Shown: positions 28,742 through 37,866 of the stretch, piece after piece | Layout of the letters: every line of letters starts with the position of its first letter | Position numbering within the stretch: position 1 is the first letter of the stretch | Origin: Sphingobacterium litopenaei | GTDB lineage: Bacteria; Bacteroidota; Bacteroidia; Sphingobacteriales; Sphingobacteriaceae | NCBI RefSeq assembly: GCF_014692495.1 | Contig: NZ_JACOIJ010000004.1 | Coordinates: 157,923 to 221,922 of the forward strand | DNA length: 64,000 nucleotides | Direction of reading: 5' to 3' | The notes under the pieces: generated by a model | What the model saw: the letters and a program-made list of their open reading frames with translations, nothing else | Told to the model about the DNA's origin: nothing | The model's database searches: none | Program-made: the position numbers and the translations under genes

Positions 28742-28910
28742 GCTGTCTCCAACGGCCTCATTCGATTTCTGTGCGTCAGGCCAGAGATTTACCGCCGGCT
28801 TCCTTCAGATTCCCCCTCGCGAAGGACACCCTTGCCTTAAGTTAACGTTTCCCACTATCAAGGCACGTTCGGGACTTACACCCTAGAGTTCACGCCCATG
28901 CCGGACGCAC
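28742..28910 (-). ncRNA. 5' remnant of a group IIC intron (domain I)
   Basis: On the - strand the RNA begins GUGCGUCCGGCAUGGG at 28910, the conserved start of bacterial group II introns of the IIC/Oceanobacillus type. It continues with UCUAGGGUG, AGUCCCGAAC, GCAAGGGUGUCC, GGAAUCUGAAGGAAGCCGG and AAUGAGGC in the family order. Similarity stops near 28755, where GAGGC/GCCUC forms a small hairpin. Domains II-VI and the reverse transcriptase are missing, so it cannot self-splice. It begins directly after a terminator T-tract, the preferred insertion site of IIC introns. It is a dead fragment or a reused structured RNA. Confidence 0.8.
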
Positions 28911-28951
28911 ATAAAAAATGCTATCTCAATCACTTGAAATAGCATTTTTTT
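28911..28951 (-). terminator. Terminator of the GMC oxidoreductase unit
   Basis: On the - strand, AAAAAATGCTAT pairs with ATAGCATTTTTT around an imperfect TCA/TGA inner stem. The group IIC intron remnant starts immediately after its T-tract. Confidence 0.85.
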
Positions 28952-28968
28952 CTTTAAAAATAAAATTT

Positions 28969-30684
28969 TTAAAAACTTCCCTTTTTCATTTCTTTAATTG
29001 CATAATCAACTGAGCGCGCTGAAAATGCCATATAGGTAAGAGAGGGATTTTGAGTAGAAGTAGAGGTCATGGCTGCACCATCGGTAACAAAAACATTCGG
29101 TACAGCATGCAGTTGATTCCATTTATTGAGCATAGAGGTCTTAGGATCAAGTCCCATACGAACACCACCCATTTCGTGTATATCTAATCCAGGTGCCTGC
29201 CAATTGTCATCGCGACGAATGTTGGTAAAACCTGCCTCAGTAAACATTTCTTCCAAAGTATCCAAGTAATCCTTCTTCATCTTCTCATCATTCTGGTCGT
29301 AATCAATAGAAATCTTGAGCAAAGGAATACCCCATTCATCTTTTTTGTCCTTATCTAATGCTACATAATTTGATGCTTTTGGAATAGTCTCCCCCATCAT
29401 GTGCGAACCTACTCCCCAACTTCCGAGTTTTGGATTCAACAAAGATTTTTTTAAATCTTCGCCTAATCCAGAAGTATCAGCATACGAAGAACGATAAGCC
29501 CCGAATCCAGCCGCGTAGCCACGTAAGTAATTCGTTTCTTGCTTATATAGGTTTCTGAATCTGGGAATATAAGCACCACCTGCTGGATTACGACCTTCGA
29601 CAGTATAATCTAACAACCCCTCGTACTCAGCATATATTCGGGCACTATAATTATGGAAAGCCACATATTTACCCAACGTTTCACTATCATTGCCTAAACC
29701 ATTCGGGAAACGGGTAGATGTAGAATTTAACAAGATCAAATTGGTATTAATAGCTGCTGCATTCACAAAAATGATTTTTGCATAAAAATCAATCTCTTCC
29801 TTCGTATTTCGATCAATAACTTTTACTCCTACGGCTTTCCCCTTTTGTTCATCATACAAAATAGAATGAACCACAGAGTTTGGTCTTAGTGTCAGGTTTC
29901 CAGTTTTTGCTGCCCAGGGTAAAGTGGAAGCATTCGAACTAAAATATCCTCCAAAAGGACAACCACGCTGACATAAGGTTCTATTTTGACATTGGGTACG
30001 TCCTTGCTGGATATGAATAGGCTGCGGTTTAGAAATATGAGCACAACGTGCCGAAATAACTTTCCGTGTTGGATATTTGTTCTCGACACTTTGCTTAAAA
30101 TATTTCTCTACGACATTCAGCGGATAGGCTGGCAAAAATTCCCCGTCCGGTAATTCTGGCAATCCATCTTTATCACCGGCTATACCAGCAAAACGTTCTA
30201 CATGATCATACCAAGGCTTTAAATCTGCATAACGAATTGGCCAGTCTACCGCAAAACCATCTCGTGCAGGTCCCTCAAAATCAAAATCGGACCACCGCTG
30301 GGTCTGTCTTGCCCATAATAATGATTTTCCACCGACTTGATAGCCACGAATCCAATCAAAAGGTTTTTCTTGTATATAGGGATGTTCGTTATCTTTAACA
30401 AAAAAGTGTGCCGCATCTTCATGGAATGCGTAGCACTTGCTCACGATGGGATTATCCTGCTTTACCTGATAAGGCATCTCATTGCGATGCTCAAATTCCC
30501 AAGGATACATATTGGTTGTAGGGTAATCTTTGATGTGTTTCACATCGCGCCCACGTTCCAAAACCAATGTCTTGAGACCTTTTTCACATAATTCTTTCGC
30601 AGACCATCCACCGCTTATACCTGAACCGATGACAATAGCATCATATGTTCTATCTTTTTGCGAATCTATATTGAGATATGCCAT
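28969..30684 (-). CDS. GMC-family oxidoreductase (flavoprotein dehydrogenase)
   Basis: A 571-residue FAD enzyme with the N-terminal dinucleotide motif AIVIGSGISGGWSAKELCEKG (about 16-36) ending in LVLERG. The WARQTQRWSDFDFEG region covers the flavin-attachment loop, and a C-terminal His sits in DIHEMGGVRMG with the final NPSLTYMAFSARS block. Such proteins oxidise sugar or polyol hydroxyls, often at C3 of glycosides. It starts 1 base after its probable small subunit and lies beside SusC/SusD and GH76 genes, which suggests oxidation of a sugar released from a glycan. No signal peptide; export may depend on the partner. Confidence 0.88.
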   Translation of the reverse strand: MAYLNIDSQKDRTYDAIVIGSGISGGWSAKELCEKGLKTLVLERGRDVKHIKDYPTTNMYPWEFEHRNEMPYQVKQDNPIVSKCYAFHEDAAHFFVKDNEHPYIQEKPFDWIRGYQVGGKSLLWARQTQRWSDFDFEGPARDGFAVDWPIRYADLKPWYDHVERFAGIAGDKDGLPELPDGEFLPAYPLNVVEKYFKQSVENKYPTRKVISARCAHISKPQPIHIQQGRTQCQNRTLCQRGCPFGGYFSSNASTLPWAAKTGNLTLRPNSVVHSILYDEQKGKAVGVKVIDRNTKEEIDFYAKIIFVNAAAINTNLILLNSTSTRFPNGLGNDSETLGKYVAFHNYSARIYAEYEGLLDYTVEGRNPAGGAYIPRFRNLYKQETNYLRGYAAGFGAYRSSYADTSGLGEDLKKSLLNPKLGSWGVGSHMMGETIPKASNYVALDKDKKDEWGIPLLKISIDYDQNDEKMKKDYLDTLEEMFTEAGFTNIRRDDNWQAPGLDIHEMGGVRMGLDPKTSMLNKWNQLHAVPNVFVTDGAAMTSTSTQNPSLTYMAFSARSVDYAIKEMKKGSF

Positions 30685-30685
30685 A

Positions 30686-31165
30686 TTAACTGTTAACTTT
30701 TACTGCGCCATCGTATCTACCTGGCACCAATTCATAAATCACTTTGTTCTTCATCACATATTCAGAATTTTGATAGCCCATTATGGTTCTATTTTTCAGA
30801 ATAGCAAAAAATGTATCCTCTTTTGGCAAGGTGGAAAAATAGGTTTGAATCTCACCTAAAGATTTACCTTTAAGTGGTTTGGATTTTTTGAGCCCTTCCA
30901 CAAAAGATTTTTGATCCTCTGGAGAATGACAATCATCGACCATTTTCATCACAAACAAGTGTAAATTCAAGGTTCTTGCTCCTGGAGAATCTGTTTCGGG
31001 GATAATTGCTTCAACTAAATCGGCAAGTAGTTCTTCATCCTCTTTCGAAAAATCAAGGTTGGACAAAGCAATAGTAGATTTCTTACGATCTCTCGTACAT
31101 GAAGTCGCAATGACCATTCCTCCAGCAAGAATAAAGAGTTGCTTAATGGCGGTTCTTCTTTTCAT
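30686..31165 (-). CDS. Gluconate 2-dehydrogenase subunit 3-family protein
   Basis: A 159-residue small subunit of a GMC dehydrogenase. The N terminus KRRTAIKQLFILAGGMVIATSC combines a Tat-like twin Arg with a hydrophobic segment and a lipobox Cys, so it is probably exported with the GMC subunit bound and anchored as a lipoprotein. The body shows the family pattern LLADLVEAIIPETDSPGA and later YFSTLPKEDTFFAILK. It immediately precedes the GMC gene. Confidence 0.86.
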   Translation of the reverse strand: MKRRTAIKQLFILAGGMVIATSCTRDRKKSTIALSNLDFSKEDEELLADLVEAIIPETDSPGARTLNLHLFVMKMVDDCHSPEDQKSFVEGLKKSKPLKGKSLGEIQTYFSTLPKEDTFFAILKNRTIMGYQNSEYVMKNKVIYELVPGRYDGAVKVNS

Positions 31166-31257
31166 TTCGAATTAATTGGTAATCCGAATATAGGAAATAT
31201 TTAATAAAAACGATTTAGCTAAAAACATATCCTTATCGTAAAAGTAATTGTAGTAGA

Positions 31258-31286
31258 ATAAAAAAGGCTCTGCTATTGCAGAGCCC
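31258..31286 (-). terminator. Terminator after susD
   Basis: GGCTCTGC-TATT-GCAGAGCC (31266-31285), an 8-bp G+C-rich stem, followed by a T-run on the - strand. It separates the SusC/SusD unit from the dehydrogenase genes. Confidence 0.9.
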
Positions 31287-31291
31287 TTATG

Positions 31292-32923
31292 CTATTCGTA
31301 TCCTGGATTTTGTTTTAAATTCGGATTTATTGAAAGTTGATTATTCGGCACAGGGAATAATTCTCTATTAGGATCATTTGAAGGAGTGTGATCCCACCAA
31401 GAAGCGGTGGTATACTTTCCAAAACGAATTAAATCCGTTCTTCTCTTACCTTCAAAAATAAATTCTCTACCTCTTTCTTTCAATAATTCATCTAGCGTTA
31501 AAGTAGCTGTGGTATATTGGTTTGCCGTCCAATCATCTTCCGCAAAAGCTCTTTTGCGCGATTCATTAATCAGTGACACAGCTTCCGCATTTGCAGATCC
31601 ATTATTTTTGCGCATGATTGCTTCTGCCTTATTGAAATAAATCTCAGTCAAACGGTAAATGATATAATCATTCTCCCAATAATTAGGATCATCCAAAGTG
31701 CCCGATTTGTATTTATGGAATCTTGCACCTGAGTTTTCTTCACCCTCTGTCATACTTCCTTGACTTGTACGATCTCCTTCACTTTCACGACGTATACTAT
31801 TTACAAATACCAATGGCTTACCGCTGTATTCTTCTGTTCCTAACACTGGAGTGGTAGTACCATATTTATATTGAGGACCAAACAAAAACCAGTCTTTTTT
31901 ACGTAAATCCTCTTCTCCATACGCGTCAAATGCTGAAGGAATAACTACTAATGCGTTCCATCCACCATAGCCAACTTTCAACACTTCTTTCATATAATCA
32001 TATCCGAAGAAGAAACCCGCCCAATCAAATGTAAAACCTGCTTCTCTACTAAACTGAAACTGAAACAATGATTCTGGATTCGCGGAATTGGTATTGCTAA
32101 ATAAGGAATTAATATCAGGCGATAATTTAGGCGTACCGCCAATTCCTCCACCCTGACCATTAATAATCTTGTCCGAAACCGCAATACATTCATCCCACAT
32201 CGCTTGCCCTTTCCACTTTTGGGCATTCAAATACAATTCTGACAGCATGGCATATCCTGCTGCGCGTGATACTTGTCCTATATTTGAAGCCGACGTTAAA
32301 GGCAAATTCTCCACATTGTCTACTAACTCTTGATGAATAAAATCAAATACTTCTGATCGAGATTGTGTCTCTGGATTAATGGGGTCGGCCACTTTTGTTG
32401 CTATGGGAACATTCCCCCACAAATCCATTATTTTGATATAATGAAATGCTCTTAACACTTTCAACTGCGAGACAATTACATCACGCTCTTCTTCTGTCAA
32501 GCCTTGTACCTTCGTGACATCCAAACTTTCTATATCGGCAATGGCATTATTGACATAGCCTACTCCTCCCCACATTAATGTCCACACGTTTCTCAATCTA
32601 CTTTCATTACTCGTCCAAGTATGATAATGCTGACGAATATGATCTCCACTGTCGTAACCATGTCTTCCTTTTTGAGGCCAAGCCAATTGATCGGCGCTTA
32701 ATTCCGAATGGTAATAATATCCACTTTGGCCTGTTGGCGCTAACCAAGCCTGCATATGTGTGAATGGACGCAATGCAGCCTGCATTACCTCACGTTTATT
32801 GTTATAAAAACTGTTTTCGTTTATACTGCTATATACATTTTCTGTCAAGTCTGTACAAGAATGAAAGAATAATCCAGCACCCAGAACCGCAACTGCTGAC
32901 AGAACTTTATTTATCTTTTTCAT
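31292..32923 (-). CDS. SusD/RagB-family nutrient-binding lipoprotein
   Basis: A 543-residue outer-membrane lipoprotein with a type II signal ending in the lipobox FFHSC. It has the family's N-terminal TPR-like helical region (TLMWGGVGYVNNAIADIE; VLRAFHYIKIMDLWGNVPI) and the C-terminal block LLKERGREFIFEGKRRTDLIRFGKYT. SusD proteins cap a SusC transporter and capture glycans or oligosaccharides at the cell surface. It follows the susC gene by 11 bases. Ligand not predictable, but the neighbouring GH76 gene suggests mannan-type glycans. Confidence 0.95.
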   Translation of the reverse strand: MKKINKVLSAVAVLGAGLFFHSCTDLTENVYSSINENSFYNNKREVMQAALRPFTHMQAWLAPTGQSGYYYHSELSADQLAWPQKGRHGYDSGDHIRQHYHTWTSNESRLRNVWTLMWGGVGYVNNAIADIESLDVTKVQGLTEEERDVIVSQLKVLRAFHYIKIMDLWGNVPIATKVADPINPETQSRSEVFDFIHQELVDNVENLPLTSASNIGQVSRAAGYAMLSELYLNAQKWKGQAMWDECIAVSDKIINGQGGGIGGTPKLSPDINSLFSNTNSANPESLFQFQFSREAGFTFDWAGFFFGYDYMKEVLKVGYGGWNALVVIPSAFDAYGEEDLRKKDWFLFGPQYKYGTTTPVLGTEEYSGKPLVFVNSIRRESEGDRTSQGSMTEGEENSGARFHKYKSGTLDDPNYWENDYIIYRLTEIYFNKAEAIMRKNNGSANAEAVSLINESRKRAFAEDDWTANQYTTATLTLDELLKERGREFIFEGKRRTDLIRFGKYTTASWWDHTPSNDPNRELFPVPNNQLSINPNLKQNPGYE

Positions 32924-32934
32924 ATTACTCTACT

Positions 32935-35900
32935 TTAAAATCCAATATTTAACCCAAATGTCCATGATCTCGTTCTTGGATAGAATCCACGGCTGTCGAT
33001 ACCAGCATCAAATCCAACATCTTGCAATTCGGGATCTAAGCCAGTGTAGCTCGTGATGGTAGCAATATTTCTACCAGTCACATACACATAAAGATTGCGG
33101 ATATATTGCGTTTTAAATTTGAAATTGTAACCCAAAGTCACATTGTCCAGCTTCACAAAACTTCCATTCTCAAGGTAGTAATCAGAATATTGAGGATCAT
33201 CTTTAATAGCATCATGTTTGTCAAATGCGCTTTGCAACACATTATTTGGCAACCATTTTTGATTACCGAAATACATATCAGGTGTATTCAGAATATCATA
33301 TTTAAATTTTCCTCTGAAAAACACAGTCAGATCAAATCCTTTATAATTAAATCTATTACCTAAAGAAGCTTGATATTTAGGAACTCCGTTACCGATATAC
33401 GTTAAATCATTCTCATTCATTTCAGCTGCAGTACCTGTAGACCCATCCGCTTTGTAGAATAACCATTTACCTTCATCATTTATTCCAGCATATCTTTTAC
33501 CATAAAAAGAACCAATTTCTCCCCCTTCTTCTAATCGAATAGCATCACCCAAATTACCTGGCGAAGGCAATCCGCCAAAAGTCATCCAATTACTTTTGAA
33601 CGTATCGTTGGACATTTGCACTAATCTATTTTTTTGGTAATTACCTGCAAAATCAACAGTCCAAGTGAAGTTTTCATTAGAAATTGGTGAACCCGACAAT
33701 TGAAATTCAACCCCTTTATTAGTCACTTCACCTACATTATACCAAATACTTCCTGATACATATGCGGGTTGTTGAGCTGTATATTGATTGAGTAAATCCG
33801 TAGTTTTACGAGTATACACATCTAATGAACCTGTCAAACGATTAGACCATAATCCGAAGTCCAAACCTACGTTTGTTTCCGCTTTTTGTTCCCATTTCAA
33901 GAAAGGATTAGGATTTTGTGTCGGACCATATGTTTGATAATAAACTCCGTCCTGCGGATATACTCCACCAGTACCTAACAATACCATAGACTGGTAATTC
34001 GGGAAACCTTGATTACCCGTTACCCCATAACCCACTCTCAGTTTCAGATTATTTATTAAATCTTTATTAGTAAAAAATTCTTCATTGGTAATGTTCCAAC
34101 CTGCAGAAATCGCTGGGAAATTCCCCCATTTGTTATTTGTACCAAAACGTGATGATCCTTCTCTTCTCAAAATTGCAGTAAGGTAATAGCGATCCGCATA
34201 ATTATAATTTACACGACCAAAAAAGGCAATTAAAGTATTGTCATCTTTATAAGAACTCATGCCTGGACGCGGCAATTTAGTATTTGTCAAAGCTGTTCCT
34301 GACCCCATATTCCAATCCAAAAAAGCATCCGTAGTGAATCCATTATTGGACATGGAGAATGTTTCATACGTATTGTACTGATAACTATACCCTAATAATC
34401 CTGTTATGGTATGTACATCGCTAAAGGTTTGATTATAGTCGATGGTCGTTTCAAATGTTTTTGCCCAATTCAGATCATTCCCCTTCCACGCGTAAGCCAT
34501 ACCCTGGTAGTCAGATACTTCACGCTGGTCCCAATCTTTAATAGAACGATACTGTCTATTAATGGTATTATCCCGAACATAGGAAGCAAATGTGCTGATG
34601 CTCAAAGGATCGATAATTTGCAACTTTAGACGGGCATCTCCCGAAAAAGTCTGTTGGTTACGATCTTCAATTCGATTGGCCATACGATCCAATGGATTGA
34701 AGTTATTATACCCTTGCGTTTGATAGAAACTACCATCATCATTGAACAGCGGCGCTGTTGGATTACGCTGAATAGCTTGTTCGAAAAATTCAGTTTTTCC
34801 TCCGTTAAGATCTGCTTTATTAAAATTTGCAGCAATATTCCCTGTAAAGGTTAACCGATCTGCTAGACCTGTTTGGGAAAAATTAACCCTTCCACCAAAT
34901 TGATCTCTTTCGTTCTGTTTGGCTATACCTTGAGCTTTTTCATAATTGATGGAAGCACGATAAGAAGAGTTTTCTCCGCCTCCACTACCTACAAAATTAT
35001 GAAATGTCGAAAAATTGTTGTGGTTTATTAATTCATCATATAAGTCTGTGGAAGCTCCTAAATCCAAATCTGGTTTGTTTTGACCTTTTATAACGCGATC
35101 TCGGAATTCAGAAGCGGACAACATGCGCGGTCTTCTAGCGACAGCCTCATGCTGACCATAGGTATAGTATTCAAATGCAGAAACACCAGAACGACCTTTC
35201 TTCGTTGTAATCAGAATGACCCCTCCATTTCCGCGTGTACCATAAATGGCCGCAGCAGAACCATCCTTCAACACATCTATTGATTCTATATCACCTTGTT
35301 TGATCAGGTCTAAATTGCCCCCAGGAATACCATCAATTACAATCAGTGGCGTATTACCTCCTTTGATAGAAGCCATACCTCTCAATTGTATACTCGTTCC
35401 AGAATTTGGGTTACTCCCTTGCGTACGCGTTACATTTAAACCTGCTACTTTACCTTGCACAAGGTCTACTGGGCTACGCATTCCGCCTTGGTTAAAATCC
35501 TTCTCTTTTACCGAAGAAACAGCAGAAGTTATCTCGCTTTTCTTTTGGGTACCGTAACCAACTACGACTACTTCATCCAGATTAGATTGAATAGGAATTA
35601 ACGAAAATGTCACTTGCGTTCCGCTGACAGACTTTTCAGCGGTTTCGAAGCCTAAATAAGAAGCGACCAAAATTGCTCCATTATTCGCTGTAATGGTAAA
35701 CTTTCCATTTTCATCCGTCTGCGTTGAAACGGATGAACCTTTAACACTAATGGTGACCCCCGAAATTCCTTGTCCCGTAGAAGCGTCAACGACTGTTCCT
35801 TGTACCGATTGTTGTTTTAGTGCATTAAAATAAACCTCTTCAGCAGAAAGCTTATTCGCATAAACTGAACTATTGCTCAAAGCAAGTAAGGTTAAGGTGA

Positions 35901-35949
35901 GGACACAAAGCCTGCCCTTCCGAAGTTTAAGTTTGTCTGAATTCCACAT
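32935..35949 (-). CDS. SusC/RagA-family TonB-dependent outer-membrane transporter
   Basis: A 1004-residue TonB-linked outer-membrane protein. After the N-terminal signal (to about 32) there is a carboxypeptidase-regulatory-like domain (about 50-130: VQGTVVDASTGQGISGVTI), then the plug (DEVVVVGYGTQKKSE; NGGVILITTKKG) and a 22-strand barrel ending in the typical aromatic terminus TFGLNIGF. Imports ligand delivered by the adjacent SusD using TonB energy. First gene of the susCD unit; its upstream region shares a 45-base element with the GH76 gene. Confidence 0.96.
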   Translation of the reverse strand: MWNSDKLKLRKGRLCVLTLTLLALSNSSVYANKLSAEEVYFNALKQQSVQGTVVDASTGQGISGVTISVKGSSVSTQTDENGKFTITANNGAILVASYLGFETAEKSVSGTQVTFSLIPIQSNLDEVVVVGYGTQKKSEITSAVSSVKEKDFNQGGMRSPVDLVQGKVAGLNVTRTQGSNPNSGTSIQLRGMASIKGGNTPLIVIDGIPGGNLDLIKQGDIESIDVLKDGSAAAIYGTRGNGGVILITTKKGRSGVSAFEYYTYGQHEAVARRPRMLSASEFRDRVIKGQNKPDLDLGASTDLYDELINHNNFSTFHNFVGSGGGENSSYRASINYEKAQGIAKQNERDQFGGRVNFSQTGLADRLTFTGNIAANFNKADLNGGKTEFFEQAIQRNPTAPLFNDDGSFYQTQGYNNFNPLDRMANRIEDRNQQTFSGDARLKLQIIDPLSISTFASYVRDNTINRQYRSIKDWDQREVSDYQGMAYAWKGNDLNWAKTFETTIDYNQTFSDVHTITGLLGYSYQYNTYETFSMSNNGFTTDAFLDWNMGSGTALTNTKLPRPGMSSYKDDNTLIAFFGRVNYNYADRYYLTAILRREGSSRFGTNNKWGNFPAISAGWNITNEEFFTNKDLINNLKLRVGYGVTGNQGFPNYQSMVLLGTGGVYPQDGVYYQTYGPTQNPNPFLKWEQKAETNVGLDFGLWSNRLTGSLDVYTRKTTDLLNQYTAQQPAYVSGSIWYNVGEVTNKGVEFQLSGSPISNENFTWTVDFAGNYQKNRLVQMSNDTFKSNWMTFGGLPSPGNLGDAIRLEEGGEIGSFYGKRYAGINDEGKWLFYKADGSTGTAAEMNENDLTYIGNGVPKYQASLGNRFNYKGFDLTVFFRGKFKYDILNTPDMYFGNQKWLPNNVLQSAFDKHDAIKDDPQYSDYYLENGSFVKLDNVTLGYNFKFKTQYIRNLYVYVTGRNIATITSYTGLDPELQDVGFDAGIDSRGFYPRTRSWTFGLNIGF

Positions 35950-36043
35950 AATATAATTTAATTAGTCAATGTTCTCGTCAGTTGATTCCATACTTATGCC
36001 TTGAAATAAGATATAAGACACAAATATTTTAGTGGTAGAATTA

Positions 36044-36088
36044 GTTTATAATTTGTACTAATTAAATCATTTTAATCGATTTAGCAAA
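36044..36088 (-). promoter_or_regulatory. Conserved upstream element of susC (copy 1)
   Basis: This 45-base stretch, 95 bases upstream of the susC start, is repeated at 37615-37661 upstream of the GH76 gene. The best-conserved part reads TTTGCTAAATCGATTAAAA on the - strand, followed by ATTTAATTAG and ATTATAAAC. Only a substitution and a few small indels separate the copies. It could be a shared promoter for an alternative (ECF-type) sigma factor or an activator site. The rest of the 35950-36286 gap is A+T-rich with nothing else recognised. Confidence 0.6.
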
Positions 36089-36286
36089 GTCATTTACAAT
36101 ATTTTTTAAATATTAAATCAAAATATTAAATAAAGATTGACTAACATATGATGGTTTTCTTATAAGTTTTAATAACATTTACGCGTTCAACATTAGCTAG
36201 GTACCTATTTATGAAAAAATTAAGTTCATTGCTTTTGACAGATTTTAATTAACCTGAATTGTATAAATAATTGTAACGAAGCACAT

Positions 36287-36312
36287 AAAAAAGTAGCCTA
36301 TAAATAAGCTAC
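36287..36312 (-). terminator. Terminator of the GH76 gene
   Basis: GTAGC/GCTAC stem (5-6 bp) followed by a 6-base T-run on the - strand, downstream of the GH76 pseudogene. Confidence 0.6.
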
Positions 36313-36377
36313 CCAAATGATGAAGTTGTATTTTAATACAACTATTATTTTGAATCAGAGAAAAGTATAAACAAATC

Positions 36378-37545
36378 TTATTTCATGTTTGATATTCTTG
36401 CATACATTTCAACTATAGCAAATTGATCCAAAAGCCATTTAGACTTTTCTTGCTGTGCTCCAGACCAATCTTTATTAAACAGCCCTGTCCGCTCACGCAT
36501 ATGTTCCCATGCGTAATCCAGATTTTTATGAAATTCTTGGATATAAATCGGATTTTTATCAACAGTATATAATTCCATATACCCACGCATCATGACCGCT
36601 ATAAACCAATTATTACTTTGTTTTAATACTTTATGTATCGCTATCTTTAGTATTATAAAAGAAGTAATCAAAACCACCCTTTGCAGAATTTTGGGCATCC
36701 AAAAGATATTTTTGTTTTTTGGTTAGCTGATGCAGCAATGCCCCTGCTTGAATCATTTGCCCAGTATTATAGGAGTATTTTCGTTTATCTACCACGCCTT
36801 TGAGGTTGATATTATCATAATATAGAGAATCCTTTGTATCCATTAAATTAGATTGGATCCATTTGTACAAATTCTCCGCTTCTATTAAATATTTTTTATC
36901 GTTGGTAGCAAGATACAATTTGGCTAAGTAAACAACACTTGGAGCATTCGAACAGGTATTTTTAGACTCCTTTCTTTGTTCGCACCAATAGATCCCTCCT
37001 CCAAGTTTCTCATCCTTTCCACTTGCTACAAACTCCCATATTTCTAACGCCATTTTTAGGAACTTTTTATCTTTTGTAAGCAGATAAAGATCCGTAAAGT
37101 CAATTCCTAACCATACATTATCATCATAAAACCTATCAGATTGCGGTGCAGAATTAACATATGAAGCATATCCCACAGGCGACCGCTTATCAAAATATTC
37201 ATCTAAACCCCTTAACACTTTACTATCTATGGCCTTCAAAGTTTTCTTATATCTTGTGCTTTCATAAAATGCTACCTGCGCAGAAAGAGAACCTGAATAC
37301 GGCCAGAGATAAGCATAAGGATTTGCTTTATTAGAATTATCACCTGCTCCCAAATAGTCTGCTTTGAAATCCCCCGTAAAGGGGTAATGTTCCCGCAACA
37401 AATAGCTATTGGGAATGCTGAAAAATTTATATATAGAATCTAAAGTTTCTGACGCCCGAATAAGGTTTCGGTTTTTCTGCGCAAACAATATATGTATAGA
37501 AATGGTCATAATGATAATGAGCATTAAAAAGATTTTTTTGATCAT
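36378..37545 (-). pseudogene. GH76-family glycoside hydrolase (alpha-1,6-mannanase-like), frameshifted
   Basis: Two overlapping frames together encode one GH76 protein of about 390 residues with a signal peptide (MIKKIFLMLIIIMTISIHILFA-Q, start at 37545). The first frame carries LREHYPF, YAYLWPYSG, the acidic DDN in RFYDDNVWLGIDF, GGGIYWCEQRKES and YNTGQMIQAGALL, then stops at 36631. The next frame (+1) continues with NNWFIAVMMRGYMELY, NLDYAWEHMRER and KSWLLDQFAIVEMYAR-type sequence to 36378. One extra base near 36634-36642 accounts for the break. This could be a true pseudogene or a sequencing error. Its product would cut alpha-mannan. Confidence 0.82.
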
Positions 37546-37614
37546 AATATAGATGGTGTACACTACCACAATTGGATTGGGATAGTGGATAACAATATTT
37601 TTTCTGTGAGTTTT

Positions 37615-37661
37615 GTTTATAATTATTTTCTAATTAAATGATTTTTAATCGATTTAGCAAA
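37615..37661 (-). promoter_or_regulatory. Conserved upstream element of the GH76 gene (copy 2)
   Basis: Second copy of the element at 36044-36088, here 70 bases upstream of the GH76 ATG (37545). On the - strand it contains TTTGCTAAATCGATTAAAA followed by TCATTTAATTAG and AATTATAAAC. Presence before both genes on the same strand suggests co-regulation of glycan uptake and hydrolysis. Confidence 0.6.
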
Positions 37662-37840
37662 ACCTAAATCCCGATATCAACCCAAAATAAAGCACTTTAT
37701 AAAATAATTTAGTTTAGGGATATTAGGAGTGATAAAATTTGAATTGTAAAAAATCAGATATAATCTTTCAAGAATTAAGTAATAATTGAAATTAGCAATC
37801 ATAGCACTTTTGAAACAAAAATCACTTCTATCATTTTATG

Positions 37841-37848
37841 TACATTTG
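37841..37848 (+). promoter_or_regulatory. Possible -7 promoter element of the FAH-family gene
   Basis: TACATTTG matches TAnnTTTG and lies 18 bases upstream of the ATG at 37867. No TTTG is found 19-21 bases further upstream (the nearest is 28 away), so the promoter is only half supported. Confidence 0.4.
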
Positions 37849-37866
37849 TATAAAAGACATAAACAG

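Noticed and set aside
28742..28910. rRNA or tRNA fragment
   Set aside because: The motif order and GUGCG start match group II intron domain I, not rRNA or tRNA.
36378..36698. Separate 106-residue gene downstream of GH76
   Set aside because: Its sequence is the missing C-terminal part of the same GH76 protein in a shifted frame, so it is not an independent gene.
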